From the NCBI RefSeq assembly GCF_023276435.1, contig NZ_JALLPO010000001.1, positions 1 through 64,000 of the forward strand: a stretch of 64,000 nt of DNA, in the 5' to 3' direction. The notes under the pieces are model-generated. The model did not search any database and had not been told where the DNA came from. It saw only the letters and a list, made by a program, of their open reading frames with translations. The DNA is from Sphaerisporangium perillae. Lineage in GTDB: Bacteria > Actinomycetota > Actinomycetes > Streptosporangiales > Streptosporangiaceae. Below are positions 44,181 through 53,690 of the stretch, piece by piece (position 1 is the first letter of the stretch; each line of letters begins with the position of its first letter). The position numbers and the translations under genes were made by a program.

Positions 44181-45458
44181 TCAGCCGATCCACGCGCCTG
44201 TGGTGAAGTTGCCGACGTTGATGGCCATGACGGGGACCATGACCGCCATGCTCACGTACCACACCCAGGGTCGCCGGACGCCGGCCACGCCGAGTGCCAC
44301 CCACAGCGGGAACCAGGTCAAGGACGCGCGGCCGATGGACAGGTAGAACGACGACAGGGTGAGGAACGACAGCACCTGAGGGGCGATGTAGGCCAGCTCG
44401 GGCCAGCGGCGGCGTACCGCCAGGCAGATCGCCAGGACCAGCAGCACCGCGGCGGCGATCATCTCCTCGTAGTAGGACATGGTGAGCGTCGGGACGTCGT
44501 CGGACATGTTCCAGGTGTTGAGGAAGGCCTCCCACGGCCAGACGGCGTGCCGGCCCCAGAACCGGTCCTGGACGGTGTTGTAGGCCAGCCAGTCCCCGGT
44601 GCGGGTCCACTGGAAGACGGTGTACAGCACTATCGGCACGCCGGGCAGGGCCAGCCAGGGGAGGGCGCGCCAGCCGCCTGGCGCTTTGCGGCCGTTGGCG
44701 GCCACCAGGAACATGATCAGCAGGCCGAGGGCCAGGAACAGGCCGGAGATGCGCACCACGGTCGCCGCCGTGGCGCACAGCGCGGCGTCGTCCCACCGGC
44801 CGTTGCGGGCCAGCAGCCAGGCGCAGATCGCGAGCGCCAGGAACAGCGATTCGGAGTATCCGGTGTAGAGGAAGGCCGCGAAGGGGCTGAGGAACAGCGC
44901 CGCCACGGCGAACCGGCCGCTGCCCTTGGCGTAGGACTCGGCCAGCCGCGACAGCGCCACCGCGACGACCGCGCAGGCCACCAGGGAGATGATCACGGTG
45001 GCCAGGCGGCCGTCATGCACGACCGGCTTCATGAGCTTGATCAGCATCGCCATGCCGGGGAAGAACGCGGGCAGCTTGGCGCTGTCCTGCATGCCGGGCG
45101 GGCCGTCGTAACCGAACTCGGCGATGGCGATGAAGTTCTCGGCGTCCCAGCGCGTGAGCCGGTTCAGGAACGGGTCGGTGGTACGCCCCGGAGCGGCCAG
45201 GTAGGTGTAGATCAGGAAACCGACGTGGGAGCAGAACCAGATGAGCAGCGCCTGCCGGTCGCCGGCGTCGCTCAGGAACCGGGGCGTCCAGCGGCGCCTC
45301 CCGATGATCCCGCTCGGCTCGTCCGGGGATGGAGCCGGTGCGCCGGCGCCGGGGTCGGCCGTGGCGGTGGCCGTGGAGTCGCCTGGCCCGTCGGGCTCCT
45401 GGCCGGGGGTGGCGGTCTCGGCTCGCTCGTGAGGGGAGGTGTGTTCCAGCACGAACAC
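44181..45458 (-). CDS. PIG-V-like membrane mannosyltransferase
   Basis: 425 residues with a 70-residue hydrophilic N-terminus rich in Pro, Thr and Gly, then about 10 membrane helices. LTRWDAENFIAIAEFGYDG after the first helix and FFPGMAMLIKL match the PIG-V/GPI-mannosyltransferase-II family, in which a loop Asp and aromatic residues position a polyprenyl-phosphate mannose donor. Expected to transfer mannose outside the membrane. Convergent with gmd, 46 bases apart. GTG start at 45458. Confidence 0.8.
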   Translation of the reverse strand: MFVLEHTSPHERAETATPGQEPDGPGDSTATATADPGAGAPAPSPDEPSGIIGRRRWTPRFLSDAGDRQALLIWFCSHVGFLIYTYLAAPGRTTDPFLNRLTRWDAENFIAIAEFGYDGPPGMQDSAKLPAFFPGMAMLIKLMKPVVHDGRLATVIISLVACAVVAVALSRLAESYAKGSGRFAVAALFLSPFAAFLYTGYSESLFLALAICAWLLARNGRWDDAALCATAATVVRISGLFLALGLLIMFLVAANGRKAPGGWRALPWLALPGVPIVLYTVFQWTRTGDWLAYNTVQDRFWGRHAVWPWEAFLNTWNMSDDVPTLTMSYYEEMIAAAVLLVLAICLAVRRRWPELAYIAPQVLSFLTLSSFYLSIGRASLTWFPLWVALGVAGVRRPWVWYVSMAVMVPVMAINVGNFTTGAWIG

Positions 45459-45669
45459 ACCCTCATATAGCGGTCAAAGTACTGGCAAGCGACCGCGCCT
45501 CATGCGATCGGGCCGTCCCGCAGGCCTCGGACGGCCACTCGTGCGACCTGGTGCGTGTCACCTGCGCGATGACCGGCCGGCTCCGGCCATCGAGTGGGCG
45601 GCGAAACTTTCCCTGCCGAAATATCGTCATCGATCCCCAAAATGGTGATGATCCGGGAGGATGTCTCCG

Positions 45670-47103
45670 ATGGACGGGCAGCCTTCACTACACGAACCCA
45701 CCGTGACCCACCGGCGGACGATCGGGCCCTATGTTCCCGTTCGCCGCCTCGGCGAGGGCGGCATGGGCATCGTGTACCTCGCCCACGACGCCTCGGGGCG
45801 CAAGGTCGCGGTGAAGGTCATGCGCCCGGAGCTGGCGTCCGATGAGGAGTTCCGCGGCAGGTTCCGCAAGGAGGCCGAGGCCGCGAAGCGGGTCGCCCCG
45901 TTCTGTACCGCTCCCGTCCTCGACGTGGGGCAGGACGGTGAGCAGCACTACCTGGTGACCGAGTACGTCGAGGGTCCCGACCTGTCGTCGGTGGTCGACG
46001 CGCAGGGGCCGCTGACCGGGTCGAACCTGGAAGCCCTCGCGGTCGGCGTCGCCACGGCCCTCGGCGCCATCCACCGGGTGGGGGTGATCCACCGTGACCT
46101 CAAGCCCTCCAACATCGTGCTCGCGCCCGTCGGCCCCCGGGTCATCGACTTCGGCATCGCACAGCTGGCGGACACGGTCGCCGAGCACGTGGGGCTGGTG
46201 ATCGGCACGCCGAGCTACATGTCCCCCGAGCAGGCACGCGGGGAGCCGGTCACCGCCGCCGCCGACGTGTTCGCGTGGGGATGCGTGATCGCCTACGCCG
46301 GTACCGGCCGTCCGCCCTTCGGGCGCGGGCCGGCGTCGGAGGTCCTCTACCGGGTCGCCCACCACGTGCCCCGGCTGGACGAGCTGGACGAGCGCCTGAG
46401 ACCGCTGGTCGAGCAGGCCCTCGACAAGGACCCGGCCAGGAGGCCGACCGCGCAGCAGCTCCTCGACCGGCTCGTGGGCCGGGAGGAGGTGGCCGTCGAG
46501 GCCGCCACCCGGATCGTCAGCGAGATCTGGACCACGCCGGCCGCCGCCGAGTTCGCGGGGACGGGCTCCGCGGGGACGGGCTCCGGGGGGACGCGCTCCG
46601 CGATGAAGCGCGGCTGGCGCCGGTTCGGGCCGCCGGTCGCCGCCGCCGGGGTCGCCGTCGCCGTCACCGCGGCGGTCCTGATCGTGGTGCTCGACCGAGA
46701 GCGGACGACGGCCGCCACCGGTCCGGTCGCCGTCCGCGACGGCCAGGTCGACGGCGACCCGATCCGGGTGACGATCGACGGGGTACAGCGACGGGGGACC
46801 TCCGTCAGCGTGCGATGGACGATCAAGCTGACCGGCACCGGAGGGAACTGGTACCCGAGGGACCTGTTCGGGAACGACGTCTCCGGGGCGAGCCTGCTGG
46901 ACCCGCCCAGCGGGTCGAAGTTCTCCCCGGCGCGCAAGAACGACGCGTGCCTGTGCAGCGCGGTCCCGAACCAGTGGTACAGGCCCGGTGACATCCTGTC
47001 CCTGTACGCCTCCTACACGGGAGTGCCGGACGGCATCGAGACGGTCAGTGTCGACATCCCGGGGCTCGGCCTGTTCCCGGACCTCCCCGTCTCCACGGCG
47101 TGA
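45670..47103 (+). CDS. Membrane Ser/Thr protein kinase (PknB-type) with an extracellular domain
   Basis: 477 residues from the ATG at 45670, preceded by GGGAGG at a proper 9 bases; the ATG at 45661 would touch the Shine-Dalgarno. Kinase domain about 15-280: Gly loop RRLGEGGMGIVYLA, VAVKVM, VIHRDLKPSN, DFGIAQL, GTPSYMSPEQARGE. A Gly/Ser/Thr juxtamembrane linker (about 285-310), one membrane helix (about 318-340), then an extracytoplasmic domain of about 135 residues with strand-rich sequence and two Cys (in DACLCSAVP). No PASTA repeats. It is divergent from the PIG-V-like gene. Confidence 0.9.
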   Translation: MDGQPSLHEPTVTHRRTIGPYVPVRRLGEGGMGIVYLAHDASGRKVAVKVMRPELASDEEFRGRFRKEAEAAKRVAPFCTAPVLDVGQDGEQHYLVTEYVEGPDLSSVVDAQGPLTGSNLEALAVGVATALGAIHRVGVIHRDLKPSNIVLAPVGPRVIDFGIAQLADTVAEHVGLVIGTPSYMSPEQARGEPVTAAADVFAWGCVIAYAGTGRPPFGRGPASEVLYRVAHHVPRLDELDERLRPLVEQALDKDPARRPTAQQLLDRLVGREEVAVEAATRIVSEIWTTPAAAEFAGTGSAGTGSGGTRSAMKRGWRRFGPPVAAAGVAVAVTAAVLIVVLDRERTTAATGPVAVRDGQVDGDPIRVTIDGVQRRGTSVSVRWTIKLTGTGGNWYPRDLFGNDVSGASLLDPPSGSKFSPARKNDACLCSAVPNQWYRPGDILSLYASYTGVPDGIETVSVDIPGLGLFPDLPVSTA

Positions 47104-47130
47104 GCGGACGGGACGCCCGCCGGGGAGGGG

Positions 47131-47934
47131 TCAGCGCTTGCGGCCGACGCCGGCGAGCACCCACATCTTCTCGGGGTCGACGGTCCGGGCGATCGGCGGA
47201 CGCCATTCGGGCGCGATGACCAGGCCGGGCTCCACGAGGTCGAATCCCTCGAAGAACCGCGTCACCTCGGCGTGGGAGCGGGCGACGAAGGGCGCTCCGG
47301 CGCTGGTCGACACCTTGACCAGCTCGGCCGTCTCGTCGGGGTGGGGGTCAGGGGTCACGCTGGAGACGGCCAGGTAGCTCCCCGGGGCCATGACCTCGCG
47401 CAGGCGGGCCACGACCTCGTAGGGCCCTTCGGCGTCGGGGATGAAGTGCACAACGGCCACCAGCAGCACGGCCACCGGCCGGTCGAAGTCGATCAGCCGC
47501 CGCACGTCGGGGTGGTCCAGCACCTCGTCGATCCGCCGCACGTCGCCGCGGACGAAGGCCACGTCGCCGCTGGTGGCGACCAGGGCGTCGCCGTGCGCGA
47601 CGACGATCGGGTCGTAGTCGACGTAGACGACCTTGGACTCCGGTGCGATCTCCGTGGCGACCTGGTGGACGTTCTGCTGGGTCGGCAGGCCGGAGCCGAG
47701 GTCAAGGAACTGGCGGATGCCGGCCTCGGCGGCGAGGTAGCGCACCGCGCGGCCGAGGAACGCCCGGTTCTGGCGGGCCATGATCCGCATCTCGGGGGCG
47801 AGGGAGAAGACCGTCTCGGCGGCGGCGCGGTCGGCGGCGTAGTTGTCCTTGCCGCCCAGCGCGTAGTCGTAGATGCGCGCGGCGCTCGGAACGTTGGGGT
47901 CGACGCCCTGCGGTGCCGGACGGTGGTCTGACAT
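47131..47934 (-). CDS. SAM-dependent methyltransferase (DUF574/Methyltransf_19 type)
   Basis: 267 residues from the ATG at 47934 with AGGAG upstream. The hallmark GVDPNVPSAARIYDYALGGKDNYAADR N-terminus, DLGSGLPTQQNVHQVA and YVDYDPIVVAH are those of a large actinomycete family of putative methyltransferases whose targets are unknown. It converges on the kinase gene (28 bases apart). Confidence 0.85.
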   Translation of the reverse strand: MSDHRPAPQGVDPNVPSAARIYDYALGGKDNYAADRAAAETVFSLAPEMRIMARQNRAFLGRAVRYLAAEAGIRQFLDLGSGLPTQQNVHQVATEIAPESKVVYVDYDPIVVAHGDALVATSGDVAFVRGDVRRIDEVLDHPDVRRLIDFDRPVAVLLVAVVHFIPDAEGPYEVVARLREVMAPGSYLAVSSVTPDPHPDETAELVKVSTSAGAPFVARSHAEVTRFFEGFDLVEPGLVIAPEWRPPIARTVDPEKMWVLAGVGRKR

Positions 47935-48040
47935 CGTTTCTCCTCTACCGCCGCCCCCATCCGACATGAGCCTGACATATGGGTTGATCGGCGCCCTGGT
48001 GGGGCGATCATAGCGGCGGCGCACGCCGCCGGGCGCGGCG

Positions 48041-48058
48041 CCGGCACGATCGTGCCGG
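48041..48058 (-). terminator. Perfect 18-bp palindrome downstream of the P450 gene
   Basis: CCGGCACGATCGTGCCGG lies 45 bases past the P450 stop on the minus strand, in a GC-rich stretch with further inverted repeats. It can form a hairpin with a tight centre, so terminator is the likely role. Confidence 0.5.
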
Positions 48059-48102
48059 GCCGGGGCCGGACGCCCCGGCGTGCGCCGTGCCCGGTGCCGG
48101 GG

Positions 48103-49305
48103 TCAGACCCCCACGGGAAGGTTCTTGATGCCGTTGATGAAGTACGACCTCAGCCGCTTGGCCTCGCCCGCCTGGCGGAGGTCGGGCATGCGCTGCGCGA
48201 TCACCTCGAAGAGCACCCGAAGCTCGAGCTTCGCCAGGTGGTTGCCCAGGCAGAAGTGGGCCCCGCCGCCGCCGAAGCCGATGTGGGGGTTCGGGTCGCG
48301 GGCGATGTCGAAGCTCGACGGCGCCGCGAACACGCCCTCGTCCCGGTTGGCCGAGGAGTAGAACACCACGACCTTGTCGCCTTCCTTGATGTCCTTGCCG
48401 CCCAAGGTGGTGTCGCGGGTCGCCGTGCGGCGGAAGAGGTTGACCGGCGACACCCACCGGACGATCTCGTCCGAGGCGGTGCGCGCGAGGGAGGGGTCGC
48501 GGACGAGGCCCTCCCACTGCTCGGGGTGCTCGAACAGGGTCAGCATGCCGCCGGAGGCGGCGTTGCGCGTCGTCTCGTTCCCGGCGACGACCAGGAGCAG
48601 GATGAAGAGGTCGAACTCGTCCTCGCTGAGCACCTCGCCGTTGTCCCCAGGCTGGAGCAGCTTGGTGACGATGTCGTCGCGCGGCTCCTCACGGCGGCGC
48701 GCGGCGAGCTGGTTGGCGTAGGAGTAGACCTCCGCCGCCGCGGCCTGCCCCTCCTCGGGGGTGGTGGCGTAGTCGGGGTCCTCGCTGCCGATCATCCGGT
48801 TGGACCACTGGAAGATCTTGTCGCGGTCCTCCACGGGCGCGCCGAGCAGCTCGCAGATCACGTACAGGGGGAGGGGCGCCGCGATGTCGGTGACGAAGTC
48901 GACGCTCCCCTTGGCCATGGCCTGGTCGACCAGGCCGTGGCAGATGTCGCGGATGTGGTCCTCCAGCACGCCGATCTGGCGCGGAGTGAACCCGCGGTTG
49001 ACCAGGGAGCGCCTGCGAGTGTGCTCGGGGGGATCCTGGTTGAGCATCATCATCCGCTGGAGCTCGCGCTGCTCCTCGGGCATCTCGTTGAACAGCGCCA
49101 GCTTCTTGCTGGAGGAGAACAGATCCGAGTGGCGCGAGATGTGCACGACGTCCTCGTGCTTGGTGACCGCCCAGAAGCCCGGCCAGTCGCGTTCCTGGTC
49201 GCCCTCGTGCCAGAAGACCGGATCGTTGGCCCGCAACCACCGGAGCTGCTCGTGCGGAACGCCATCCCGCGCGTAGTGATCCTGGTCGACGAGATTGATT
49301 TCCAT
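48103..49305 (-). CDS. Cytochrome P450 (CYP124/125-like region)
   Basis: 400 residues. I-helix AGNETT (241-246), ExxR in DEIVRW, and heme loop FGGGGAHFCLG with Cys352. MLNQDPPEHTRRRSLVNRGFTPRQ resembles the P450s that oxidise sterol or branched-chain lipid side chains in actinomycetes (CYP124/125/142 group), but subfamily assignment needs a tree. It needs a ferredoxin and a reductase: the [3Fe-4S] ferredoxin at 35957-36154 is the nearest candidate. The same palindrome precedes both loci. ATG at 49305, weak Shine-Dalgarno. Confidence 0.9.
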   Translation of the reverse strand: MEINLVDQDHYARDGVPHEQLRWLRANDPVFWHEGDQERDWPGFWAVTKHEDVVHISRHSDLFSSSKKLALFNEMPEEQRELQRMMMLNQDPPEHTRRRSLVNRGFTPRQIGVLEDHIRDICHGLVDQAMAKGSVDFVTDIAAPLPLYVICELLGAPVEDRDKIFQWSNRMIGSEDPDYATTPEEGQAAAAEVYSYANQLAARRREEPRDDIVTKLLQPGDNGEVLSEDEFDLFILLLVVAGNETTRNAASGGMLTLFEHPEQWEGLVRDPSLARTASDEIVRWVSPVNLFRRTATRDTTLGGKDIKEGDKVVVFYSSANRDEGVFAAPSSFDIARDPNPHIGFGGGGAHFCLGNHLAKLELRVLFEVIAQRMPDLRQAGEAKRLRSYFINGIKNLPVGV

Positions 49306-49351
49306 ATGACCACCCGGGGGAGTTGATCAAGCGCTTGGTTGGAGACGTTTC

Positions 49352-49365
49352 TGAAACGTGTTCTA
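49352..49365 (-). promoter_or_regulatory. TnnAACnnGTTnnA palindrome upstream of the P450
   Basis: TGAAACGTGTTCTA (reverse TAGAACACGTTTCA) fits the KstR-type consensus and lies 46 bases before the P450 ATG. It differs by one base from the site at 36677. Confidence 0.6.
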
Positions 49366-49485
49366 TTACGGGCGCAGGGGCACGTCAAGACGCGCTCAGG
49401 GTGTCATACCCCTCCCTCCCGTCGCCGCCCGCGCGCGGGCGTCACATTACGAGATGGCGATCGACTTGTCGTCTTGCAATCCAGG

Positions 49486-49572
49486 CATCCGATGAATGAA
49501 GACATATACCACGCAGAGGCTTGACGTCGGCCCATCCCCGCGTAGTCTTCTCTCTCAACACATCCGATGAAT
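49486..49572 (+). promoter_or_regulatory. Two copies of CATCCGATGAAT upstream of the fucose operon
   Basis: CATCCGATGAAT occurs at 49486-49497 and again at 49561-49572, 75 bases apart, the second just ahead of the ribosome site. Each centres on the odd palindrome CATC-C-GATG. Two spaced identical sites straddling the promoter suggest repression, possibly by looping, by a GntR- or LacI-type regulator not present in the window. The first copy lies between this operon and the divergent P450. Confidence 0.6.
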
Positions 49573-49585
49573 ATGAGGAAGACGC

Positions 49586-50461
49586 GTGAAGCTGCTGCGA
49601 GTCGGACCCCCCGGAGAGGAACGTCCCGCCGTCCTGGACGGGGACGGACGCCCGCGCGACCTGCGAAGCCTGCTCGGGCAGGGCGCGGACCTCGACGGAG
49701 TCTTCTTCGCCACGGGACAGATCGAACGTGTGGCAGGCGCGATCCAGGCGGGCGAGCTGCCCCTCCTCGACGGCACGGCCGACGGCGGCGTCACCGGGCG
49801 CGTCGGGGCGCCGATCGCCCGCCCCGGGAAGGTCGTCTGCATCGGCCTCAACTACCGCGACCACGCGGCGGAGACCGGAGCGGCCCTCCCCGCGGAGCCC
49901 ATCATCTTCATGAAGGCCCCAAACACCGTGGTCGGGCCGAACGACGAGGTCCTCATCCCGCGTGGCAGCGTGAAGACCGACTGGGAGGTCGAGCTGGCGG
50001 TCGTCATCGGCAGGACCGCCCGCTACCTCGACTCCCACGAGGAAGCGCTCGCCTGCGTCGCCGGGTACGCCATCTCCAACGACGTCTCCGAGCGGGAGTT
50101 CCAGCTCGAGCGCGGCGGCCAGTGGGACAAGGGCAAGTCGTGCGAGACCTTCAACCCGCTCGGCCCGTGGCTCGTCACCGCCGATGAGGTGCCGGACCCG
50201 CAGAGCCTGGGCCTGCGGCTCTGGGTCAACGGCCAGGCCCGGCAGGACGGCGGCACCGCGAACATGATCTTCACGGTCGCCGAGATCGTGCGCTACCTGA
50301 GCCACTTCATGGTGCTGGAGCCCGGTGACCTCGTGAACACCGGCACGCCCGCGGGCGTCGCGCTCGGCATGCCGGACCAGCCCTACCTGCGGAAGGGCGA
50401 CGTCCTCGAGCTGGAGATCGACGGTCTGGGCCGCCAGCGCCAGATGGTGGGACAGGCATGA
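49586..50461 (+). CDS. FAH-family hydrolase, probably 2,4-diketo-3-deoxy-L-fuconate hydrolase
   Basis: 291 residues. The fumarylacetoacetase-fold domain (about 70-285) shows [29 protein letters not shown] (metal Glu pair), [23 protein letters not shown] and [12 protein letters not shown]. The [21 protein letters not shown] segment is typical of the diketo-deoxy-sugar-acid hydrolases that finish non-phosphorylative L-fucose and L-rhamnose pathways, giving pyruvate and L-lactate. The start is GTG at 49586 (GAGGAA 5 bases upstream). It overlaps fucD by 4 bases (ATGA), and fucD overlaps the next gene, so it belongs to that operon. Confidence 0.85.
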   Translation: MKLLRVGPPGEERPAVLDGDGRPRDLRSLLGQGADLDGVFFATGQIERVAGAIQAGELPLLDGTADGGVTGRVGAPIARPGKVVCIGLNYRDHAAETGAALPAEPIIFMKAPNTVVGPNDEVLIPRGSVKTDWEVELAVVIGRTARYLDSHEEALACVAGYAISNDVSEREFQLERGGQWDKGKSCETFNPLGPWLVTADEVPDPQSLGLRLWVNGQARQDGGTANMIFTVAEIVRYLSHFMVLEPGDLVNTGTPAGVALGMPDQPYLRKGDVLELEIDGLGRQRQMVGQA

Positions 50462-51771
50462 ACGGCCTGCCGCTGATCACCGCGCTGGAGACCCACGACA
50501 TCCGGTTCCCGACCTCACGGGAGCTGGACGGCTCCGACGCGATGAACCCCGACCCTGACTACTCGGCCGCGTACGTGGTGCTCAGGACCGACGGCGGCAT
50601 CGACGGGCACGGGTTCGCCTTCACGATCGGCCGGGGCAACGACGTGCAGACCGCGGCGATCAAGGCTCTCGCGCCGTTCGTCGTGGGCAGGCGGCCGGAC
50701 GATCTCGGCGCCCTGTACAAGGAGATGGTCCACGACTCCCAGCTGCGCTGGCTCGGCCCGGAGAAGGGCGTCATGCACATGGCGATCTCCGCGGTCGTCA
50801 ACGCGCTGTGGGACCTCAAGGCCAAGATCGAGGGCAAGCCGCTCTGGCTTCTGCTGGGCGAGATGGCCCCCGAGGAGATCGTCTCGCTGGTCGACTTCCG
50901 CTACATCAGCGACGCGCTCACCCCCGGCGAGGCGCTCGAGCTCCTGCGCCAAGCCGAGCCCGGCAGGAAGGAGCGGATCGCCCACCTGAACGCCCACGGC
51001 TACGCCGCCTACACCACCTCCCCGGGCTGGCTCGGGTACGACGACGACAAGCTCCGCCGCCTCTGCGAGGAGGCGATCGACCTGGGCTTCACCCAGATCA
51101 AGCTGAAGGTCGGAGCCGACCTGCAGGACGACCGGCGTCGGATGCGCATCGCCCGCGAGGTCTGCGGCCCCGGCTACCGCATCGCCATCGACGCCAACCA
51201 GCGCTGGGACGTGGGCGCGGCGATCAGCTGGGTCAACGCGCTCAAGGAGTACGACCCGTACTGGATCGAGGAGCCGACCAGCCCCGACGACGTGCTCGGC
51301 CACGCCACCGTCGCCCGCGCCCTCGCGCCCATCAAGGTCGCCACCGGGGAGCACGTCCAGAACCGGGTGATCTTCAAGCAGATGCTGCAGGCCGGCTCGC
51401 TGTCGGTCGTGCAGCTCGACTCCGCCCGCGTGGGCGGCGTCAACGAGAACATCGCGATCCTGCTCCTCGCCGCCAAGTTCGGCGTGCCCGTCTGCCCGCA
51501 CGCCGGCGGCGTCGGGCTGTGCGAGCTGGTGCAGCACCTGGCGATGTTCGACTACGTGGCGGTAAGCGGCAGCCTGCAGGACCGGGTGATCGAGTACGTC
51601 GACCACCTGCACGAGCACTTCGTGGACCCCGTGGTCGTCAGGAACGGCCGCTACCAGGCGCCGCAGGCCCCCGGGTTCAGTGCGGCCATGCGCCCGGAGT
51701 CCATCGAGGCGTACGCCTTCCCCGGCGGTCCCGTCTGGAGCGAAACCGGCATTCGAGGAGGTGCCCGATGA
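50458..51771 (+). CDS. fucD: L-fuconate dehydratase (enolase superfamily)
   Basis: 437 residues. The signature [20 protein letters not shown] starts the capping domain. In the barrel, catalytic residues line up with those of characterised FucD, shifted by three: Lys217 (KLKVG), Asp245, Glu271 and Glu298 (metal), His348 (HAGGVGLCE). Dehydrates L-fuconate to 2-keto-3-deoxy-L-fuconate. The very high motif match makes this the anchor for reading the operon as L-fucose catabolism. Confidence 0.93.
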   Translation: MNGLPLITALETHDIRFPTSRELDGSDAMNPDPDYSAAYVVLRTDGGIDGHGFAFTIGRGNDVQTAAIKALAPFVVGRRPDDLGALYKEMVHDSQLRWLGPEKGVMHMAISAVVNALWDLKAKIEGKPLWLLLGEMAPEEIVSLVDFRYISDALTPGEALELLRQAEPGRKERIAHLNAHGYAAYTTSPGWLGYDDDKLRRLCEEAIDLGFTQIKLKVGADLQDDRRRMRIAREVCGPGYRIAIDANQRWDVGAAISWVNALKEYDPYWIEEPTSPDDVLGHATVARALAPIKVATGEHVQNRVIFKQMLQAGSLSVVQLDSARVGGVNENIAILLLAAKFGVPVCPHAGGVGLCELVQHLAMFDYVAVSGSLQDRVIEYVDHLHEHFVDPVVVRNGRYQAPQAPGFSAAMRPESIEAYAFPGGPVWSETGIRGGAR

Positions 51772-52514
51772 GCGAGTTCGAGGGTCTTGCCGCGCTGGTC
51801 ACCGGCGGCGGCTCCGGGATAGGCCTCGCGACGGCCCGGCTGCTCGCCGAGCGCGGCGCCCGCGTCGCCTGCCTCGACGTCAACCCGCCCGGCGAGCCCT
51901 TCGCCGGCGTCAAGGCCGACGTCACCGACGACGCCGCGGTCCGCGCGGCCGTCGCCGAGGCCGCCGAGCGCCTCGGCGGCCTCGACATCCTGGTCAACAA
52001 CGCCGGCATCGGCGCGGCCGGCACCGTCGAGCGCAACGGCGACGAGGAATGGCGCCATGTCCTCGACGTCAACGTCCTCGGCATCGTGCGGGTGACCCGG
52101 GCCGCGCTCCCGCACCTGCGCGCGTCCGGCCACGCGGCCATCGTCAACACCTGCTCGATCGCCGCGACGGCCGGCCTGCCCGACCGCGCGCTCTACAGCG
52201 CGTCCAAGGGCGCGATCCTCTCGCTCACGCTGGCCATGGCGGCCGACCACATCGGCGAGGGCATCCGCGTCAACTGCGTCAACCCGGGCACCGCCGACAC
52301 CCCCTGGGTGCAGCGGCTGCTCGAAGCGGCGCCCAACCCGGACGCCGAACGCCGCGCGCTGGAGCGGCGCCAGCCCATGGGCCGGCTCGTGAGCGCCGAG
52401 GAGGTCGCCGCCGCGATCGCCTACCTGGCCAGTCCTCTCGCCGCGAGCACCACGGGCACCGTGCTGGCCGTCGACGGCGGCATGCACGGCCTCCGCCTCC
52501 GTCCCACCCCGTAG
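51768..52514 (+). CDS. SDR dehydrogenase, probably 2-keto-3-deoxy-L-fuconate dehydrogenase
   Basis: 248 residues, classical [46 protein letters not shown]-like [11 protein letters not shown]. In the L-fucose pathway this step oxidises C4 of 2-keto-3-deoxy-L-fuconate before hydrolysis. The assignment rests on operon position; sequence alone gives only SDR. ATGA overlap with fucD. Confidence 0.85.
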   Translation: MSEFEGLAALVTGGGSGIGLATARLLAERGARVACLDVNPPGEPFAGVKADVTDDAAVRAAVAEAAERLGGLDILVNNAGIGAAGTVERNGDEEWRHVLDVNVLGIVRVTRAALPHLRASGHAAIVNTCSIAATAGLPDRALYSASKGAILSLTLAMAADHIGEGIRVNCVNPGTADTPWVQRLLEAAPNPDAERRALERRQPMGRLVSAEEVAAAIAYLASPLAASTTGTVLAVDGGMHGLRLRPTP

Positions 52515-52628
52515 CCCCCCGCCCGGCTTCCGTCCCTCCGAGCCGGCCACCCGCCCCCATCCCCAGGCGCCGCACCGTTCTCCCTGAGGCGCCACACCCC
52601 CCGCATTTCCCGTGAATCGAGGCGACAA

Positions 52629-53690
52629 GTGAGAATGCGATCGTCGGCCACCATCGGCGTGGCACTGTCCGCGTTAACCCTGACGCTCGCCGCGTGCGGG
52701 TCGTCGACACCGTCGAGCCCTTCGGCCTCGGCCCAAGGCGGCTCCGCGGCGGCGGGGGGCAAGATCGGCATCGACTTCCCCCGCACGGACAGCGACTTCT
52801 GGAACTCCTACAACAAGTACGTCCCCAAGCTGGCGGGTGAGCTCGGCGTCGACCTGATGCCGCCCACCAACTCCCAGAACGACGTGGCCAAGCTGGTGTC
52901 CAACACGCAGGCGCTGGTCAGCCAGGGCGCGAAGGCCATCGTGATGGCCCCGCAGGACACCGGCGCGATCGCGACCACCCTCGACCAGCTCGCCGGCAAG
53001 AACATCCCCGTCGTCACCGTGGACACCCGGCCCGACAAGGGCAAGACGTTCATGGTCGTCCGCGCCGACAACCGCGCCTACGGCGAGAAGGCCTGCGAGT
53101 TCCTCGGCGAGCAGCTGAAGGGCAAGGGCAAGGTCGTGGAGTTCCAGGGATCGCTGTCGTCGGTCAACGGCCGCGACCGCTCCGAGGCGTTCGCCGAGTG
53201 CATGAAGGCGAACTATCCCGGCATCACGGTCTTCGCCGAGCCGACCGAATGGGAGGGCACCAAGGCGTCGGCCGCGCTGCAGACCCGGCTCACCCAGCAC
53301 CCCGACATCAACGGCATCTACATGCAGGCCGGCGGCGTGTTCCTCGCCCCCACCCTCCAGCTGCTGAAGTCCAAGAACCTGCTGGTGCCGCCGACCGACC
53401 CCAAGCACATCTTCATCATCTCCAACGACGGCATCCCGCAGGAGTTCCAGGCCATCCGGGACGGCCAGATCGACGCCACGGTGTCCCAGCCCGCCGACCT
53501 GTACGCCAAGTGGGCGCTGTCGTACGCCAAGGCGGCCCTTGAAGGCAAGACCTTCGCCCCCGGCAAGACCGACCACGACAGCACCATCGTCGACGTCGGC
53601 GGCGGCCGCCTCGAGGACCAGCTCCCCGCCCCGCTGGTCACCAAGGAGAACGTGGACGACCCCAACCTCTGGGGCAACCAGGTCGGATGA
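52629..53690 (+). CDS. Sugar ABC substrate-binding lipoprotein (fucose-type candidate)
   Basis: 353 residues. Signal peptide with lipobox LTLAACGSS. Type-1 periplasmic fold: GKIGIDFPRTDSDFWNSYNKYV, NDVAKLVSNTQALVSQGAKAIVMAPQD, NIPVVTVDTRPDKG. Probably binds L-fucose or a related 6-deoxysugar, by context. GTG at 52629 (GAGGCGA upstream); stop overlaps the ATPase ATG. Confidence 0.88.
   Translation: MRMRSSATIGVALSALTLTLAACGSSTPSSPSASAQGGSAAAGGKIGIDFPRTDSDFWNSYNKYVPKLAGELGVDLMPPTNSQNDVAKLVSNTQALVSQGAKAIVMAPQDTGAIATTLDQLAGKNIPVVTVDTRPDKGKTFMVVRADNRAYGEKACEFLGEQLKGKGKVVEFQGSLSSVNGRDRSEAFAECMKANYPGITVFAEPTEWEGTKASAALQTRLTQHPDINGIYMQAGGVFLAPTLQLLKSKNLLVPPTDPKHIFIISNDGIPQEFQAIRDGQIDATVSQPADLYAKWALSYAKAALEGKTFAPGKTDHDSTIVDVGGGRLEDQLPAPLVTKENVDDPNLWGNQVG

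Noticed and set aside
34846-49305. The P450, ferredoxin, toroid and methyltransferase genes as one natural-product gene cluster
   Set aside because: No polyketide, non-ribosomal, terpene-synthase or similar core gene is present, and the genes are split among several transcription units with housekeeping-like neighbours.
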